Of a stretch of DNA of 10,729 bases, positions 1 to 8,068 are shown one piece after another. How positions within the stretch are numbered: the first letter of the stretch is position 1; every line of letters starts with the position of its first letter. A model generated the notes under the pieces. The model did no database searches. It saw nothing but the letters and a program-made list of their open reading frames with translations, and was not told the origin of the DNA. Origin of the DNA: an uncultured Collinsella sp. (GTDB lineage: Bacteria > Actinomycetota > Coriobacteriia > Coriobacteriales > Coriobacteriaceae); contig USMR01000015.1 in NCBI GenBank assembly GCA_900555815.1, positions 1 to 10,729 of the forward strand, given 5' to 3'. A program made the position numbers and the translations under genes.

Positions 1-47
1 AGAGTACTGCGGGGTCAGCCCGTGGGAGGCCAGGGCGCCGCTGACCG
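1..47 (+). rRNA. rrf: 5S ribosomal RNA, 3' end only
   Basis: The first ~47 bases resemble the 3' third of a bacterial 5S rRNA. They contain the loop E/helix IV stretch AGTACTGCGGGGTCAGCCCG, then GTGGGAG, then GGGCGCCGCTGACC, which corresponds to the usual ...GGACGCCGCCGGAC ending. The 5' part lies outside the window. The 3' end is set at about 46-48, where the strand that would pair with the 5' end (GCTGACC) finishes; it is not exact. A strong terminator follows at 83-112, as expected for the last gene of an rRNA operon. The call is by pattern recognition only. Confidence 0.75.
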
Positions 48-51
48 GTGG

Positions 52-66
52 ACGGCACCGAGCCGT
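52..66 (+). other. Small hairpin between 5S rRNA and terminator
   Basis: ACGGC (52-56) pairs with GCCGT (62-66) around a 5-nt loop. It sits in the trailer between the mature 5S end and the terminator. It could be a processing signal or simply a trailer fold; nothing else distinguishes it. Confidence 0.35.
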
Positions 67-82
67 GCGCTTGAACTGAGAA

Positions 83-112
83 GGGGGAGGCCTCGCGGCC
101 TCCCCCTTTTTT
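83..112 (+). terminator. Rho-independent terminator of the rRNA operon
   Basis: GGGGGAGGCC (83-92) and GGCCTCCCCC (97-106) form a perfect 10-bp GC-rich stem with a TCGC loop, followed directly by six T (107-112). This is a textbook intrinsic terminator for transcription leaving the rRNA operon from the left. Two A (81-82) precede the stem, so activity from the right would be weak. Confidence 0.93.
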
Positions 113-125
113 GCGTTTACCGGGC

Positions 126-167
126 GTAAATGACTCATTTACACCAGACGATCTTATCGTTTTTGGT
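126..167. other. Two stem-loops downstream of the minus-strand small gene
   Basis: GTAAATG (126-132) and CATTTAC (136-142) form a perfect 7-bp inverted repeat with a 3-nt loop. Next to it, ACGAT (148-152) and ATCGT (156-160) form a 5-bp stem around CTT, with a possible outer stem ACCA/TGGT (143-146/164-167). They lie just beyond the stop codon of the minus-strand gene ending at 177 and could mark its 3' end. Neither is followed by a T-run on the minus strand, so they are not good intrinsic terminators in that direction. On the plus strand the second is followed by TTTT. Confidence 0.4.
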
Positions 168-176
168 ATTGAGCTT

Positions 177-644
177 TTATTTAAAGAAAATAAATCGAAT
201 AACAAGGGCAACTGCTATGACCGCAATGATCAAAAGCAGGATTGTCAGTCGATGCTGCTTGCGTCTTTTACTTGACGAAACGAAGATTGATTTTCCCTGT
301 TTTGGCGTTTCGAGATAGCGAGCCGAATGCGTCAAGGTTTGCTTGGGTCGAGAACCTCTTTGTTGATGAGCGGCTGATGCTTTCAGTGGCTCATCACTAG
401 CTGCGCTGTTTTTAGATAATGGTGCGTCTTTAAGATATACAGGGTCTCCCGAGGCGACGCCCATATGTTTACGTCCCGTTTGGGCATCCTCGAGTGTTTG
501 ATATCGATTTCTCGTCACATACTCGGGCTCCGGATCATTAATGGGCTCTTGCGAGATGTGGGGGCGATGGAACCGCGGCGGCTGCGTGGAAGTATCTTCC
601 CCCCGTGTCGGCATAAACATTTTGTTCTGGTTTTGGTCGTCCAT
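177..644 (-). CDS. Hypothetical protein with C-terminal membrane anchor (155 aa)
   Basis: I do not recognise the family. Residues 1-120 are polar, rich in Pro, Ser, Gln, Asp and charged residues, and look largely disordered. A basic cluster (SSSKRRKQHR, about 123-132) is followed by one strongly hydrophobic segment (about 133-153) that ends two residues before the C-terminus. That is the layout of a tail-anchored, single-pass membrane protein with its bulk in the cytoplasm by the positive-inside rule. The ATG at 642-644 has a purine-rich AAAGGG 4 nt upstream (649-654 on the plus strand), which supports this start; Met9 or Met11 are weaker alternatives. The gene and its surroundings are visibly more AT-rich than the housekeeping genes to the right, and it lies between an rRNA operon and hsp20. 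The ORF could be spurious, but the ribosome binding site and the well-formed transmembrane segment argue that it is real. Confidence 0.65.
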   Translation of the reverse strand: MDDQNQNKMFMPTRGEDTSTQPPRFHRPHISQEPINDPEPEYVTRNRYQTLEDAQTGRKHMGVASGDPVYLKDAPLSKNSAASDEPLKASAAHQQRGSRPKQTLTHSARYLETPKQGKSIFVSSSKRRKQHRLTILLLIIAVIAVALVIRFIFFK

Positions 645-921
645 GATGCCCTTTAGCTCGTTACCAACAACGTGTACGCGCTCATTGTAAGCCCCTTGCT
701 ATTTGTAGCTTTGAACATACTTGTAATTTAAGCTCTGGTTCAAAGAACCTTAACCTTATTAAAACCTGAGTCAAACACACTTAGATATGCTTATAGTACT
801 GGACTCAAAAAACTTTATAGTCGATGTATATATGAGCACTGGGTGGGCATATATAAGAGCGTCAAAAGAAGTCCCAGTCACCTAGAAGATGACTCGGCAG
901 TCCTTAAAAGGAGTGGTAAAC
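645..921. promoter_or_regulatory. AT-rich divergent intergenic region with repeats upstream of hsp20
   Basis: This 277-bp stretch separates the minus-strand small gene from hsp20. It holds: inverted arms TTTGAAC (710-716) and GTTCAAA (738-744); a tight inverted repeat GGTTC-AAA-GAACC (737-749); an approximate direct repeat (766-784 and 799-817, built on CTG(G)A-TCAAA-ACT), 33 bp apart; and a perfect 8-bp inverted repeat TATATATG (827-834)/CATATATA (848-855). The last two lie where a promoter and operator for hsp20 would be expected. I cannot assign a clear -35/-10 pair, although TATATA at 850-855 could serve as a -10 box. No good match to HAIR, CIRCE or CtsR consensus sites was seen. That these repeats bind a regulator is inference. 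Confidence 0.45.
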
Positions 922-1353
922 ATGGCAAGCATGGTTCCTTATCGTTCGGTTTTTGGCGTTCGTCCTTCTGCTAGCTCGTTGTTCGATCTGTTTGATGATA
1001 TGACCGACCTTGCAAACAACTCGATTGCTTCCAAGGCGTTCCCCGTTGACGTTGAGGATAAGGGCGACGGCTATGAGGTCAAGGCTTATCTGACCGGCGT
1101 CGCCAAGGACGATATCGATGTCGAACTTAACGAGGGCCGTCTGTCCATTAGCGTGAATGTCGAGGAAGACGAGGAGAACGAGGGCAAGAACTTCCTGCAG
1201 AAGGAGTTCAACTCGTACAGCGCGACGCGTGGCGTGTATCTAAAGGACGCTTCGAGCGAGGGCCTCTCGGCTAAGTACGCTGACGGCATCCTGACCGTTA
1301 CGGTTCCCAAGATCGTCGAGAAGAAGAACGTTACGAAGATCTCCATCGACTAA
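922..1353 (+). CDS. Hsp20/alpha-crystallin family small heat-shock protein
   Basis: A small heat-shock protein of 143 residues, an ATP-independent cytoplasmic holdase that binds unfolding proteins and passes them to other chaperones. The alpha-crystallin domain spans about residues 41-131: it opens with FPVDVEDKGDGYEVKAYL, has the usual GV-K-DDI-VEL segment (59-69), and closes with the diagnostic DGILTVTVPK (121-130). A C-terminal I-S-I motif (140-142) fits the I-x-I oligomerisation element. In the usual DLPGV motif Pro is replaced by Thr (YLTGV), which is mild. The start at 922 is preferred over the in-frame ATG at 889 because AAAAGGAG (906-913) lies 8 nt upstream and the product then has the usual length. 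It appears monocistronic: a repeat-rich region precedes it and a terminator follows at 1380-1427. Heat or stress control is likely from the family, but no known operator was identified. Confidence 0.95.
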   Translation: MASMVPYRSVFGVRPSASSLFDLFDDMTDLANNSIASKAFPVDVEDKGDGYEVKAYLTGVAKDDIDVELNEGRLSISVNVEEDEENEGKNFLQKEFNSYSATRGVYLKDASSEGLSAKYADGILTVTVPKIVEKKNVTKISID

Positions 1354-1379
1354 CTTCGTTGGTGTTCTGCGCTATTAAA

Positions 1380-1427
1380 AGACAGCAAAAGGGGCTGGGA
1401 AGCGATTCTCGGCCCCTTTTGCTGTCT
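1380..1427. terminator. Long bidirectional terminator between hsp20 and walJ
   Basis: Arms 1380-1395 (AGACAGCAAAAGGGGC) and 1412-1427 are perfectly complementary over 16 bp. The stem continues inward through G-C, A-T and G-T pairs to a GCGA loop (1402-1405, GNRA type). AAAA lies on the left side and TTTT on the right, so the inner hairpin GGGGC...GCCCC followed by TTTTGCTGTCT can terminate hsp20. By symmetry it can also terminate the convergent minus-strand gene that ends at 1436. Confidence 0.88.
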
Positions 1428-1435
1428 AGGACAGT

Positions 1436-2245
1436 CTATTGAATGGTTGCCGGTTGATACTGACTCGCAGGGCGTATCGAGAGTTTTCGCGATCCTTGGA
1501 GAAGGGTTGCGGAGCTGCCGACCTCGTCATCCAGAGTTGCGGCCAGAGTTTTGGCATAGCTTTTGACGGTAAGGCTCGGACGATTGTTATCTTGGCTGAT
1601 ATGCATGGCAATGAGCTGTTCGGTGCGATCGGTAACAAGTTCGCGCGCGGCTTCGGCGGCTTGGCCATTGGAGAGGTGTCCCCTTGCAGACAGGATGCGC
1701 TCCTGAAGAAAGCGGGGATATTCTCCCTCGCGCAGCCTGGTCACATCGTGGTTGCTTTCGAGCGCGAGGACTCGACAATCTTTGAGGGTGTTCATGGCTT
1801 GGCTCGATAGCTCTCCGGTGTCGGTGGCAAAGCCGATGGAATCATCGAGGGTGTCGAATCGATAGCCGACTGGATTGATGACATCGTGTGACGTTGAGTA
1901 GGTTTGCACGTGGATGCCGGCAATGGATAGGGTGTCACCGGGATCGAATTCCTCGACAGGCAGATGCGAAAGATTTTCTTTGCTCGAAAGAGTGCCCCTG
2001 CTGGCAAAGAGGGGGCCGTGCCAGTGCTTGCACCAGACATCGAGGCCCTTGATGTGATCGCTATGCTCATGAGTAATGAGAAGAGCCGAGACGTTGTCTG
2101 CCGAGAGCCTCAGTTCTGCCATGCGCTTTAATGTCTCGCGGCGAGACAGTCCGTCATCGACCATAATGAGCCCCTGCGGGCCCTCGATGAGTGCGCAGTT
2201 GCCTTTAGAGCCACTGCCGAGGATATGAAGGTGCAGACGAGACAT
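1436..2245 (-). CDS. walJ: MBL-fold metallohydrolase, WalJ/YycJ type
   Basis: A cytoplasmic metallo-beta-lactamase-fold hydrolase of 269 residues, the usual length for WalJ/YycJ. The family signature is present in order: LGSGSKGNC near the N-terminus (9-17), HEHSDH (59-64, the HxHxDH metal site), TSHD (118-121), ATDTG (140-144), ESNHD (163-167), GHLSN (189-193) and MHISQDNN (214-221). YycJ proteins bind two metal ions and have been described as 5'-3' DNA exonucleases and linked to the WalRK cell-wall regulon in Firmicutes; which role applies here is unknown. The start at 2245 is chosen because SGSKGN normally lies about 10 residues from the N-terminus. A longer in-frame ORF runs to 2326 but would enter tilS. 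The ribosome binding site is poor: only GGA about 8 nt upstream. The gene is divergent from tilS across 48 bp and convergent with hsp20. No WalK or WalR is nearby. Confidence 0.88.
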   Translation of the reverse strand: MSRLHLHILGSGSKGNCALIEGPQGLIMVDDGLSRRETLKRMAELRLSADNVSALLITHEHSDHIKGLDVWCKHWHGPLFASRGTLSSKENLSHLPVEEFDPGDTLSIAGIHVQTYSTSHDVINPVGYRFDTLDDSIGFATDTGELSSQAMNTLKDCRVLALESNHDVTRLREGEYPRFLQERILSARGHLSNGQAAEAARELVTDRTEQLIAMHISQDNNRPSLTVKSYAKTLAATLDDEVGSSATLLQGSRKLSIRPASQYQPATIQ

Positions 2246-2259
2246 AAGATTCCAAAGGA

Positions 2260-2265
2260 TACAAT
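2260..2265 (+). promoter_or_regulatory. Candidate -10 box (TACAAT) for tilS
   Basis: TACAAT lies 28 nt upstream of the tilS ATG, in the short gap to walJ. The same hexamer stands before three other genes in this window. No good -35 is seen; GAGACA at 2239-2244 is a partial match with a 15-bp spacer and overlaps the walJ start codon. Confidence 0.5.
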
Positions 2266-2293
2266 GGGTGCGGACGAATAGAGGAGGAAGCAA

Positions 2294-3832
2294 ATGCCTA
2301 CGGTATCTCAGCATTATGGACACCATGCCGTGCCTGGGGCAGTCGATGAGACCCGGACGAGGCAGCAGGCTGCTCCTGTCGTGCTCATGGTATCAGGCGG
2401 CGCGGACTCGACGGCACTGCTTCTTATGGCGTGCACATCAAAGCTGGATATCCAAGACGGATGCGGTGTCGCCCCCATTGCTCGCGAGCGCCTGCATGTG
2501 CTGCATGTAAACCATCATCTGCGCGGCAAGGCGTCCGATGGCGACGAGGCCTTTGTGCGTGAGCTCTGCGCGCAATATGGTTTACCGCTGTGTGTGGAGC
2601 ACGCTTATTTTGATGGGGAGTCGGGCAATATTGAGGCCGCGGCCCGCGAGGTGCGCTATGCCGCGGCGCGGAGGTATGTTCGCGAGCTCTGCGCCCAGAC
2701 GGGGGCACCGCGAACGGCGGCTCGTATCTGCACCGCGCACACGTCTTCGGATCGCGCGGAAACGTTTTTGATGAACGCGATTAAGGGTTCGGGGCCCGCT
2801 GGCCTATCGAGCATTCCTCGCCGGAGGAATATCGTGGTGCGTCCCTTGCTCGACCTAACTCACGGCGAGCTCGTGGGCTATCTACAGGTACATGGTCAGC
2901 CGTGGCGTGAAGACGAGAGCAATGAGGATATCTCGTATCTGCGAAACTACGTGCGCCATCGAGTGATGCCGGTGGTGGCGCAGCGCAACGCGAGCGTCTG
3001 CAAGACGATTGGCGCCGCCTGTGAGATCTTGGGTGATGAAGATGCGTTTCTATCCCAGCTGTCGGCACAGGCGTTTCGAAGCTGTTTGCGCAAAGAGGCA
3101 GCGGGCGCACTGGTGCTCGATGCCAGGCGCCTTGCTGCGGCCGAGGTGGTAATCGCGCGGCGCATCGTGCGACTGGCGATCAAACGCATCGATCCGGACG
3201 CTCGTCCCGAGATGCGGCATGTTGAGCGAGTCCTTTCCTGCGTTGCCGAGGGCACAGGCTCGGTCACGCTTCCGGCGGGGATTGACGCACGCATTGAGTT
3301 TGGCATGCTGGCGTTTAAGGCGCCGGCGGCTCGCGAGGGCCTGGTCGCGGACTGGGTTACCGTACCCGGTCGTTTGCCGTTGGGCGGGGGGCGCATGCTG
3401 GTCGCAGAGCCGATGGCCGTTGAGCCGGGATGCGATATCGTGCGCCGCGCCCGTGAGCTTGCGGTTGCCGGGGAAGTGACAGCTTTGGTAGACGCGGCTG
3501 CCCTGGGTTTTGCCGACAGCGATAGTGAGCGGATCCTGGCGGGCTCACGTGGCGAGATCCCTGCAGAGGCGCGATTGGCGCGCCTGTGGGTGGACGGTCC
3601 CGCACCGGGAGACGTGATGTGCCCGTTAGGAATGAGTGGCCGAAGCAAGAAGGTATCCGACTTGCTAGGTGAGGCTCGCATTCCCGTTTCCGAGCGCGCC
3701 GGCGTGCCCATGGTGAGGACGGCGCCGGGGGGCGCCGTGGTGTGGGTCGCCGGAGTTCGCGCGGACGAGCGTTTTAAGTGCACGGCCGCAACGCGCGTGG
3801 CATATCTGCTCCGCGTGGTCGATGCGGAATAG
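2294..3832 (+). CDS. tilS: tRNA(Ile)-lysidine synthase TilS
   Basis: TilS uses ATP to attach lysine to C34 of tRNA-Ile2 (CAU anticodon), making lysidine, so that the tRNA reads AUA and is charged with isoleucine; it is generally essential. The PP-loop SGGADS is at residues 34-39, followed by HVNHHLRG (71-78), then AHTSSDRAET (148-157), KGSGPAGLSSIP, RPLLDLTHGEL and DESNEDISYLRNYVRHRVMP, all in the expected order. The C-terminal domain follows, with GDVMCPLGMSGRSKKVSDLL (from about 439) and WVAGVRADERF near the end. Its 512 residues are somewhat longer than the usual 430-480. One oddity: the normal HxDDQxET is here HTSSDRAET, so the first Asp and the Gln are replaced. The start at 2294 has AGAGGAGGA (2280-2288) 5 nt upstream. 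The order tilS-hpt-ftsH is conserved in many Gram-positive bacteria. The 147-bp gap to hpt holds a likely separate promoter. Confidence 0.95.
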   Translation: MPTVSQHYGHHAVPGAVDETRTRQQAAPVVLMVSGGADSTALLLMACTSKLDIQDGCGVAPIARERLHVLHVNHHLRGKASDGDEAFVRELCAQYGLPLCVEHAYFDGESGNIEAAAREVRYAAARRYVRELCAQTGAPRTAARICTAHTSSDRAETFLMNAIKGSGPAGLSSIPRRRNIVVRPLLDLTHGELVGYLQVHGQPWREDESNEDISYLRNYVRHRVMPVVAQRNASVCKTIGAACEILGDEDAFLSQLSAQAFRSCLRKEAAGALVLDARRLAAAEVVIARRIVRLAIKRIDPDARPEMRHVERVLSCVAEGTGSVTLPAGIDARIEFGMLAFKAPAAREGLVADWVTVPGRLPLGGGRMLVAEPMAVEPGCDIVRRARELAVAGEVTALVDAAALGFADSDSERILAGSRGEIPAEARLARLWVDGPAPGDVMCPLGMSGRSKKVSDLLGEARIPVSERAGVPMVRTAPGGAVVWVAGVRADERFKCTAATRVAYLLRVVDAE

Positions 3833-3893
3833 CGTCCCACGCCAGCTATTCTGTGCGACGTTGACGGTATTCCCGCGCTGATGGCGTACGGGC

Positions 3894-3923
3894 TGGAAAA
3901 TATACCCCGTGCGCTGCTAAAAT
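3894..3923 (+). promoter_or_regulatory. Candidate extended -10 promoter for hpt-ftsH
   Basis: TGC-TAAAAT (3915-3923) is an extended -10 element. TGGAAA (3894-3899) lies upstream with an 18-bp spacer and matches the -35 consensus at 4 of 6 positions. The hpt start codon is 56 nt downstream. It would let hpt and ftsH be transcribed independently of tilS. Assigned by eye only. Confidence 0.5.
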
Positions 3924-3979
3924 GTGAAGTTCGCGTCCATACGGCGGTGTGTGGGCGATAAGCACAAGAAAGGGTTGTC

Positions 3980-4528
3980 ATGGCTTCTCAACATCCGGAT
4001 ATCGAGAAGGTTCTGTTCACGCAGGAGGATATCGACGGTATCGTCTCTCGCCTGGGCGAGGAGATTACTCGCGATTACGCGGGTAAGGATCTGGTGCTGA
4101 TTGCGGTCCTGCGCGGCGCCGTTGTCTTTATGGGCGACCTGATGCGCAAGATTGAGCTACCGACCAACATCGATTTCATGGCTGTTTCGAGCTATGGCGA
4201 CGGTGTGAAGTCTTCGGGCATCGTGCGTATCATTAAGGATCTGGATATCGACATCCGCGGTCGCGACGTGCTGATCGTCGAGGACATTCTGGACTCGGGC
4301 CTGACCCTCAAGTATCTGATGAAGAACCTCGAGAGCCGCAAGCCCGCTTCTCTGGAGGTCGCCGCCTTCCTGTGGAAGGACGTTGAGGACCGCGTCTCGG
4401 CCATCACGCCCAAGTATGTTGGAACCCATTGCCCCGATGCCTTTGTGGTGGGCTACGGCCTCGACTATGCCGAGCGCTATCGTAACCTTCCGTATCTGGG
4501 CATTTTGAAACCGGAGGTTTATTCGTAA
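3980..4528 (+). CDS. hpt: Hypoxanthine phosphoribosyltransferase
   Basis: A 182-residue cytoplasmic purine-salvage enzyme that transfers phosphoribose from PRPP to hypoxanthine (and usually guanine) to give IMP (or GMP). The PRPP-binding motif VLIVEDILDSGLTL spans about 97-110, with the acidic pair E101-D102. The LRGA pyrophosphate loop is at 44-47, SYGDG of the flexible loop at 71-75, and the C-terminal signature DAFVVGYGLDYAERYRNLPY at about 153-172. Length is normal. The start at 3980 has AAGAAAGGG 6 nt upstream. ftsH begins one base after the hpt stop codon, so the two are almost certainly co-transcribed. In Bacillus subtilis the homologous tilS-hprT-ftsH cluster is also contiguous, and a TilS-HprT complex has been reported to affect ftsH expression; whether that holds here is untested. 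Confidence 0.97.
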   Translation: MASQHPDIEKVLFTQEDIDGIVSRLGEEITRDYAGKDLVLIAVLRGAVVFMGDLMRKIELPTNIDFMAVSSYGDGVKSSGIVRIIKDLDIDIRGRDVLIVEDILDSGLTLKYLMKNLESRKPASLEVAAFLWKDVEDRVSAITPKYVGTHCPDAFVVGYGLDYAERYRNLPYLGILKPEVYS

Positions 4529-4529
4529 G

Positions 4530-6656
<2,127 letters not shown>

Positions 6657-6667
6657 TCTTTGTGGCG

Positions 6668-6706
6668 AAAGCCTCCGCGGGGAAACCTGCGGAGGCTTTT
6701 TCTTTT
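6668..6706 (+). terminator. Rho-independent terminator of ftsH
   Basis: GCCTCCGC (6671-6678) and GCGGAGGC (6689-6696) pair perfectly, extended inward by three more pairs to a GAAA loop (6682-6685), and are followed by TTTTTCTTTT. The stem starts 15 nt after the ftsH stop codon. AAA precedes it. Confidence 0.93.
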
Positions 6707-6729
6707 GAGCGATATGGGGCCGTCTGTTG

Positions 6730-6781
6730 ATTGGGGACAGACTTAAATGAGCGTTTTCACGCATTTAAGTCTGTCCCCAAT
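6730..6781. repeat. 52-bp near-perfect palindrome, REP-like
   Basis: Two perfectly complementary 20-bp arms (6730-6749 and 6762-6781) flank a 12-nt centre; the left arm contains GGGGACAGACTTAAATG. It sits alone between the ftsH terminator and the aminotransferase promoter. It lacks a T-run, so it is not a standard terminator. GGGGACAGAC palindromes of this kind are familiar to me as dispersed elements in many bacterial genomes, often beside IS200-like (Y1/RAYT) transposase genes, but none is encoded here. The class assignment is therefore inference from sequence appearance. An in-frame ATG at 6747, within the left arm, could mislead start-site prediction for the next gene. Confidence 0.7.
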
Positions 6782-6815
6782 TAACATTGCTGCGGCACTT
6801 TGCTCGGCTAAAGCG

Positions 6816-6821
6816 TACAAT
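6816..6821 (+). promoter_or_regulatory. Candidate -10 box (TACAAT) for the aminotransferase gene
   Basis: GTACAATAG places TACAAT 24 nt before the ATG at 6846, the same hexamer seen before tilS, ycdX and rlmD. No convincing -35 lies 16-18 bp upstream. If it is used, transcription starts downstream of the palindrome at 6730-6781. Confidence 0.5.
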
Positions 6822-6845
6822 AGCGCCTATGCGAAAGGGGAACAG

Positions 6846-8030
6846 ATGATCAACGAAACTATGTATGCTCGCGGCGCGGAAAGCTCCATCATCCGTGAGA
6901 TTTTTAGCTATGGCCTTGAGCGCAAGGTGCAGATCGGTGCGGAAAACGTATTCGATTTTTCGCTGGGCAATCCGAGCGTTCCGGCGCCCGCTGCTGTGGC
7001 TGAGTCGATTAAGAAGGCCCTGGAGCTGCCGAGTGACCAGTTGCACGGCTACACCCCCGCTCCGGGCCTGCCGCAATGTCGAGCAGCCGTCGCCGAATCG
7101 CTCAACCGCCGCTTTGGAACGAACTATGAGGGCAAAGACGTCTTTATGACGGTGGGTGCCGCGGCTTCGCTCACCTGCGCGCTCAACGCCGTTACGAATC
7201 CGGGCGACGAGGTTATTGTTATCGCCCCGTACTTTCCGGAGTATCGCGTTTGGATTGAGAAGGCCGGCTGTACGTGTGTTGAGGCGCTCGCCGATGAAGA
7301 TACGTTCCAGCTGAGCGTGGACAACGTGCTCAAGGCGATCAGCGATAAGACGGCGGCCGTCATCATCGACTCTCCCAACAATCCGACCGGTGCCGTATAT
7401 ACATACGACACGTTGACGCGACTGGCCAATGTTCTGCGCGAGGCCAACGCTCAGCGCGATTCCGAGAATCCGATTATGCTCATCTCGGATGAGCCGTACC
7501 GCGAGATCGTGTACGGTGCCGAGGTGCCTTGGGTGCCCTCGATCTACGAGCACACCATCGTGTGCTACTCGTATTCCAAGTCGCTGTCGCTGCCTGGTGA
7601 GCGCGTGGGTTGGATCTTGGTTCCCAACACCAATCCGCAGGCTGCCCGTCTGATGCCGGCTGTTGCGGGTGCTGCCCGTACGCTGGGCTTCGTGTGCGCG
7701 CCGGCGCTCTTTCAGCGCGTAATTATCGACTGCATCGATGAGCCGAGTGACGTTGAGGCCTATGCACGTAACCGCACCGCGCTTACCGACGCACTAGCGG
7801 AGTATGGCTACACCTATGTTGAGCCGGATGGCGCGTTCTACCTATGGGTGAAAGCGTTGGAGTCCGATGCGAATGCGTTTTGCGAGCGCGCAAAGAAGTA
7901 TGAGTTGCTTGCGGTTCCCTCGGACAGCTTTGGTATGCCGGGTTGGTTCCGCCTGGGCTATTGCGTGAGCTACGAAACGATTGTCAATTCGCTACCCGCT
8001 TGGAAACAGTTGGCGGACGAGTATCGTTAA
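6846..8030 (+). CDS. Pyridoxal phosphate-dependent aminotransferase, class I/II
   Basis: A 394-residue fold-type I PLP enzyme that transfers an amino group between an amino acid and a 2-oxo acid; the substrate cannot be read from the sequence. Visible landmarks: DFSLGNPSVPAP near the N-terminus, substrate/PLP motif NNPTG (178-182), SDEPY with the pyridine-binding D215 and Y218, the Schiff-base lysine K245 in SYSKSLSLPGERVGW, and the carboxylate-binding arginine R369 in FRLGYCVSY. Length is normal for the AspC/AspB-like group; aspartate, alanine or aromatic amino acids are all possible. The ORF is open back to an ATG at 6747, inside the palindrome, but the start at 6846 is chosen because AAAGGGG (6834-6840) lies 5 nt upstream and a -10 box precedes it; the extra 33 residues would not be homologous. 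It appears to be transcribed on its own. Confidence 0.93.
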   Translation: MINETMYARGAESSIIREIFSYGLERKVQIGAENVFDFSLGNPSVPAPAAVAESIKKALELPSDQLHGYTPAPGLPQCRAAVAESLNRRFGTNYEGKDVFMTVGAAASLTCALNAVTNPGDEVIVIAPYFPEYRVWIEKAGCTCVEALADEDTFQLSVDNVLKAISDKTAAVIIDSPNNPTGAVYTYDTLTRLANVLREANAQRDSENPIMLISDEPYREIVYGAEVPWVPSIYEHTIVCYSYSKSLSLPGERVGWILVPNTNPQAARLMPAVAGAARTLGFVCAPALFQRVIIDCIDEPSDVEAYARNRTALTDALAEYGYTYVEPDGAFYLWVKALESDANAFCERAKKYELLAVPSDSFGMPGWFRLGYCVSYETIVNSLPAWKQLADEYR

Positions 8031-8052
8031 AAGTAAAGCGCTCTGCCTACAA

Positions 8053-8068
8053 TGTTTTACGTGAAACG
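8053..8068. promoter_or_regulatory. parS-like palindromic site
   Basis: TGTTTTACGTGAAACG matches the ParB-binding consensus TGTTTCACGTGAAACA at 14 of 16 positions, with a C-to-T change in the central CACGTG and a change in the last base. It is intergenic, 22 bp after the aminotransferase stop codon. Chromosomal parS sites are usually clustered near the origin, but no origin gene (dnaA, dnaN, parAB) is in the window. Function is unproven; the match may be chance or a decayed site. Confidence 0.35.

Noticed and set aside
737..780. CtsR-type heptamer repeats upstream of hsp20
   Set aside because: GTTCAAA and AGTCAAA occur, but not as a tandem pair of GGTCAAA units with the expected short spacer.
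766..817. HAIR (HspR) operator upstream of hsp20
   Set aside because: ACTCAA-like half-sites are present, but no CTTGAGT partner lies at the required 7-bp spacing.
2246..2326. Longer N-terminus for walJ
   Set aside because: It would overlap the tilS start and displace the SGSKGN motif from its usual place near the N-terminus.
2947..3981. 344-residue open frame on the minus strand antisense to tilS
   Set aside because: Its translation is Ser/Arg/Ala-rich and low in complexity, it has no recognisable motif, and it is explained by the codon bias of tilS on the other strand.
6747..6845. N-terminal extension of the aminotransferase starting inside the palindrome
   Set aside because: The extension is coded by the palindrome and promoter region. 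The ATG at 6846 has a good ribosome binding site and gives a normal-length protein.
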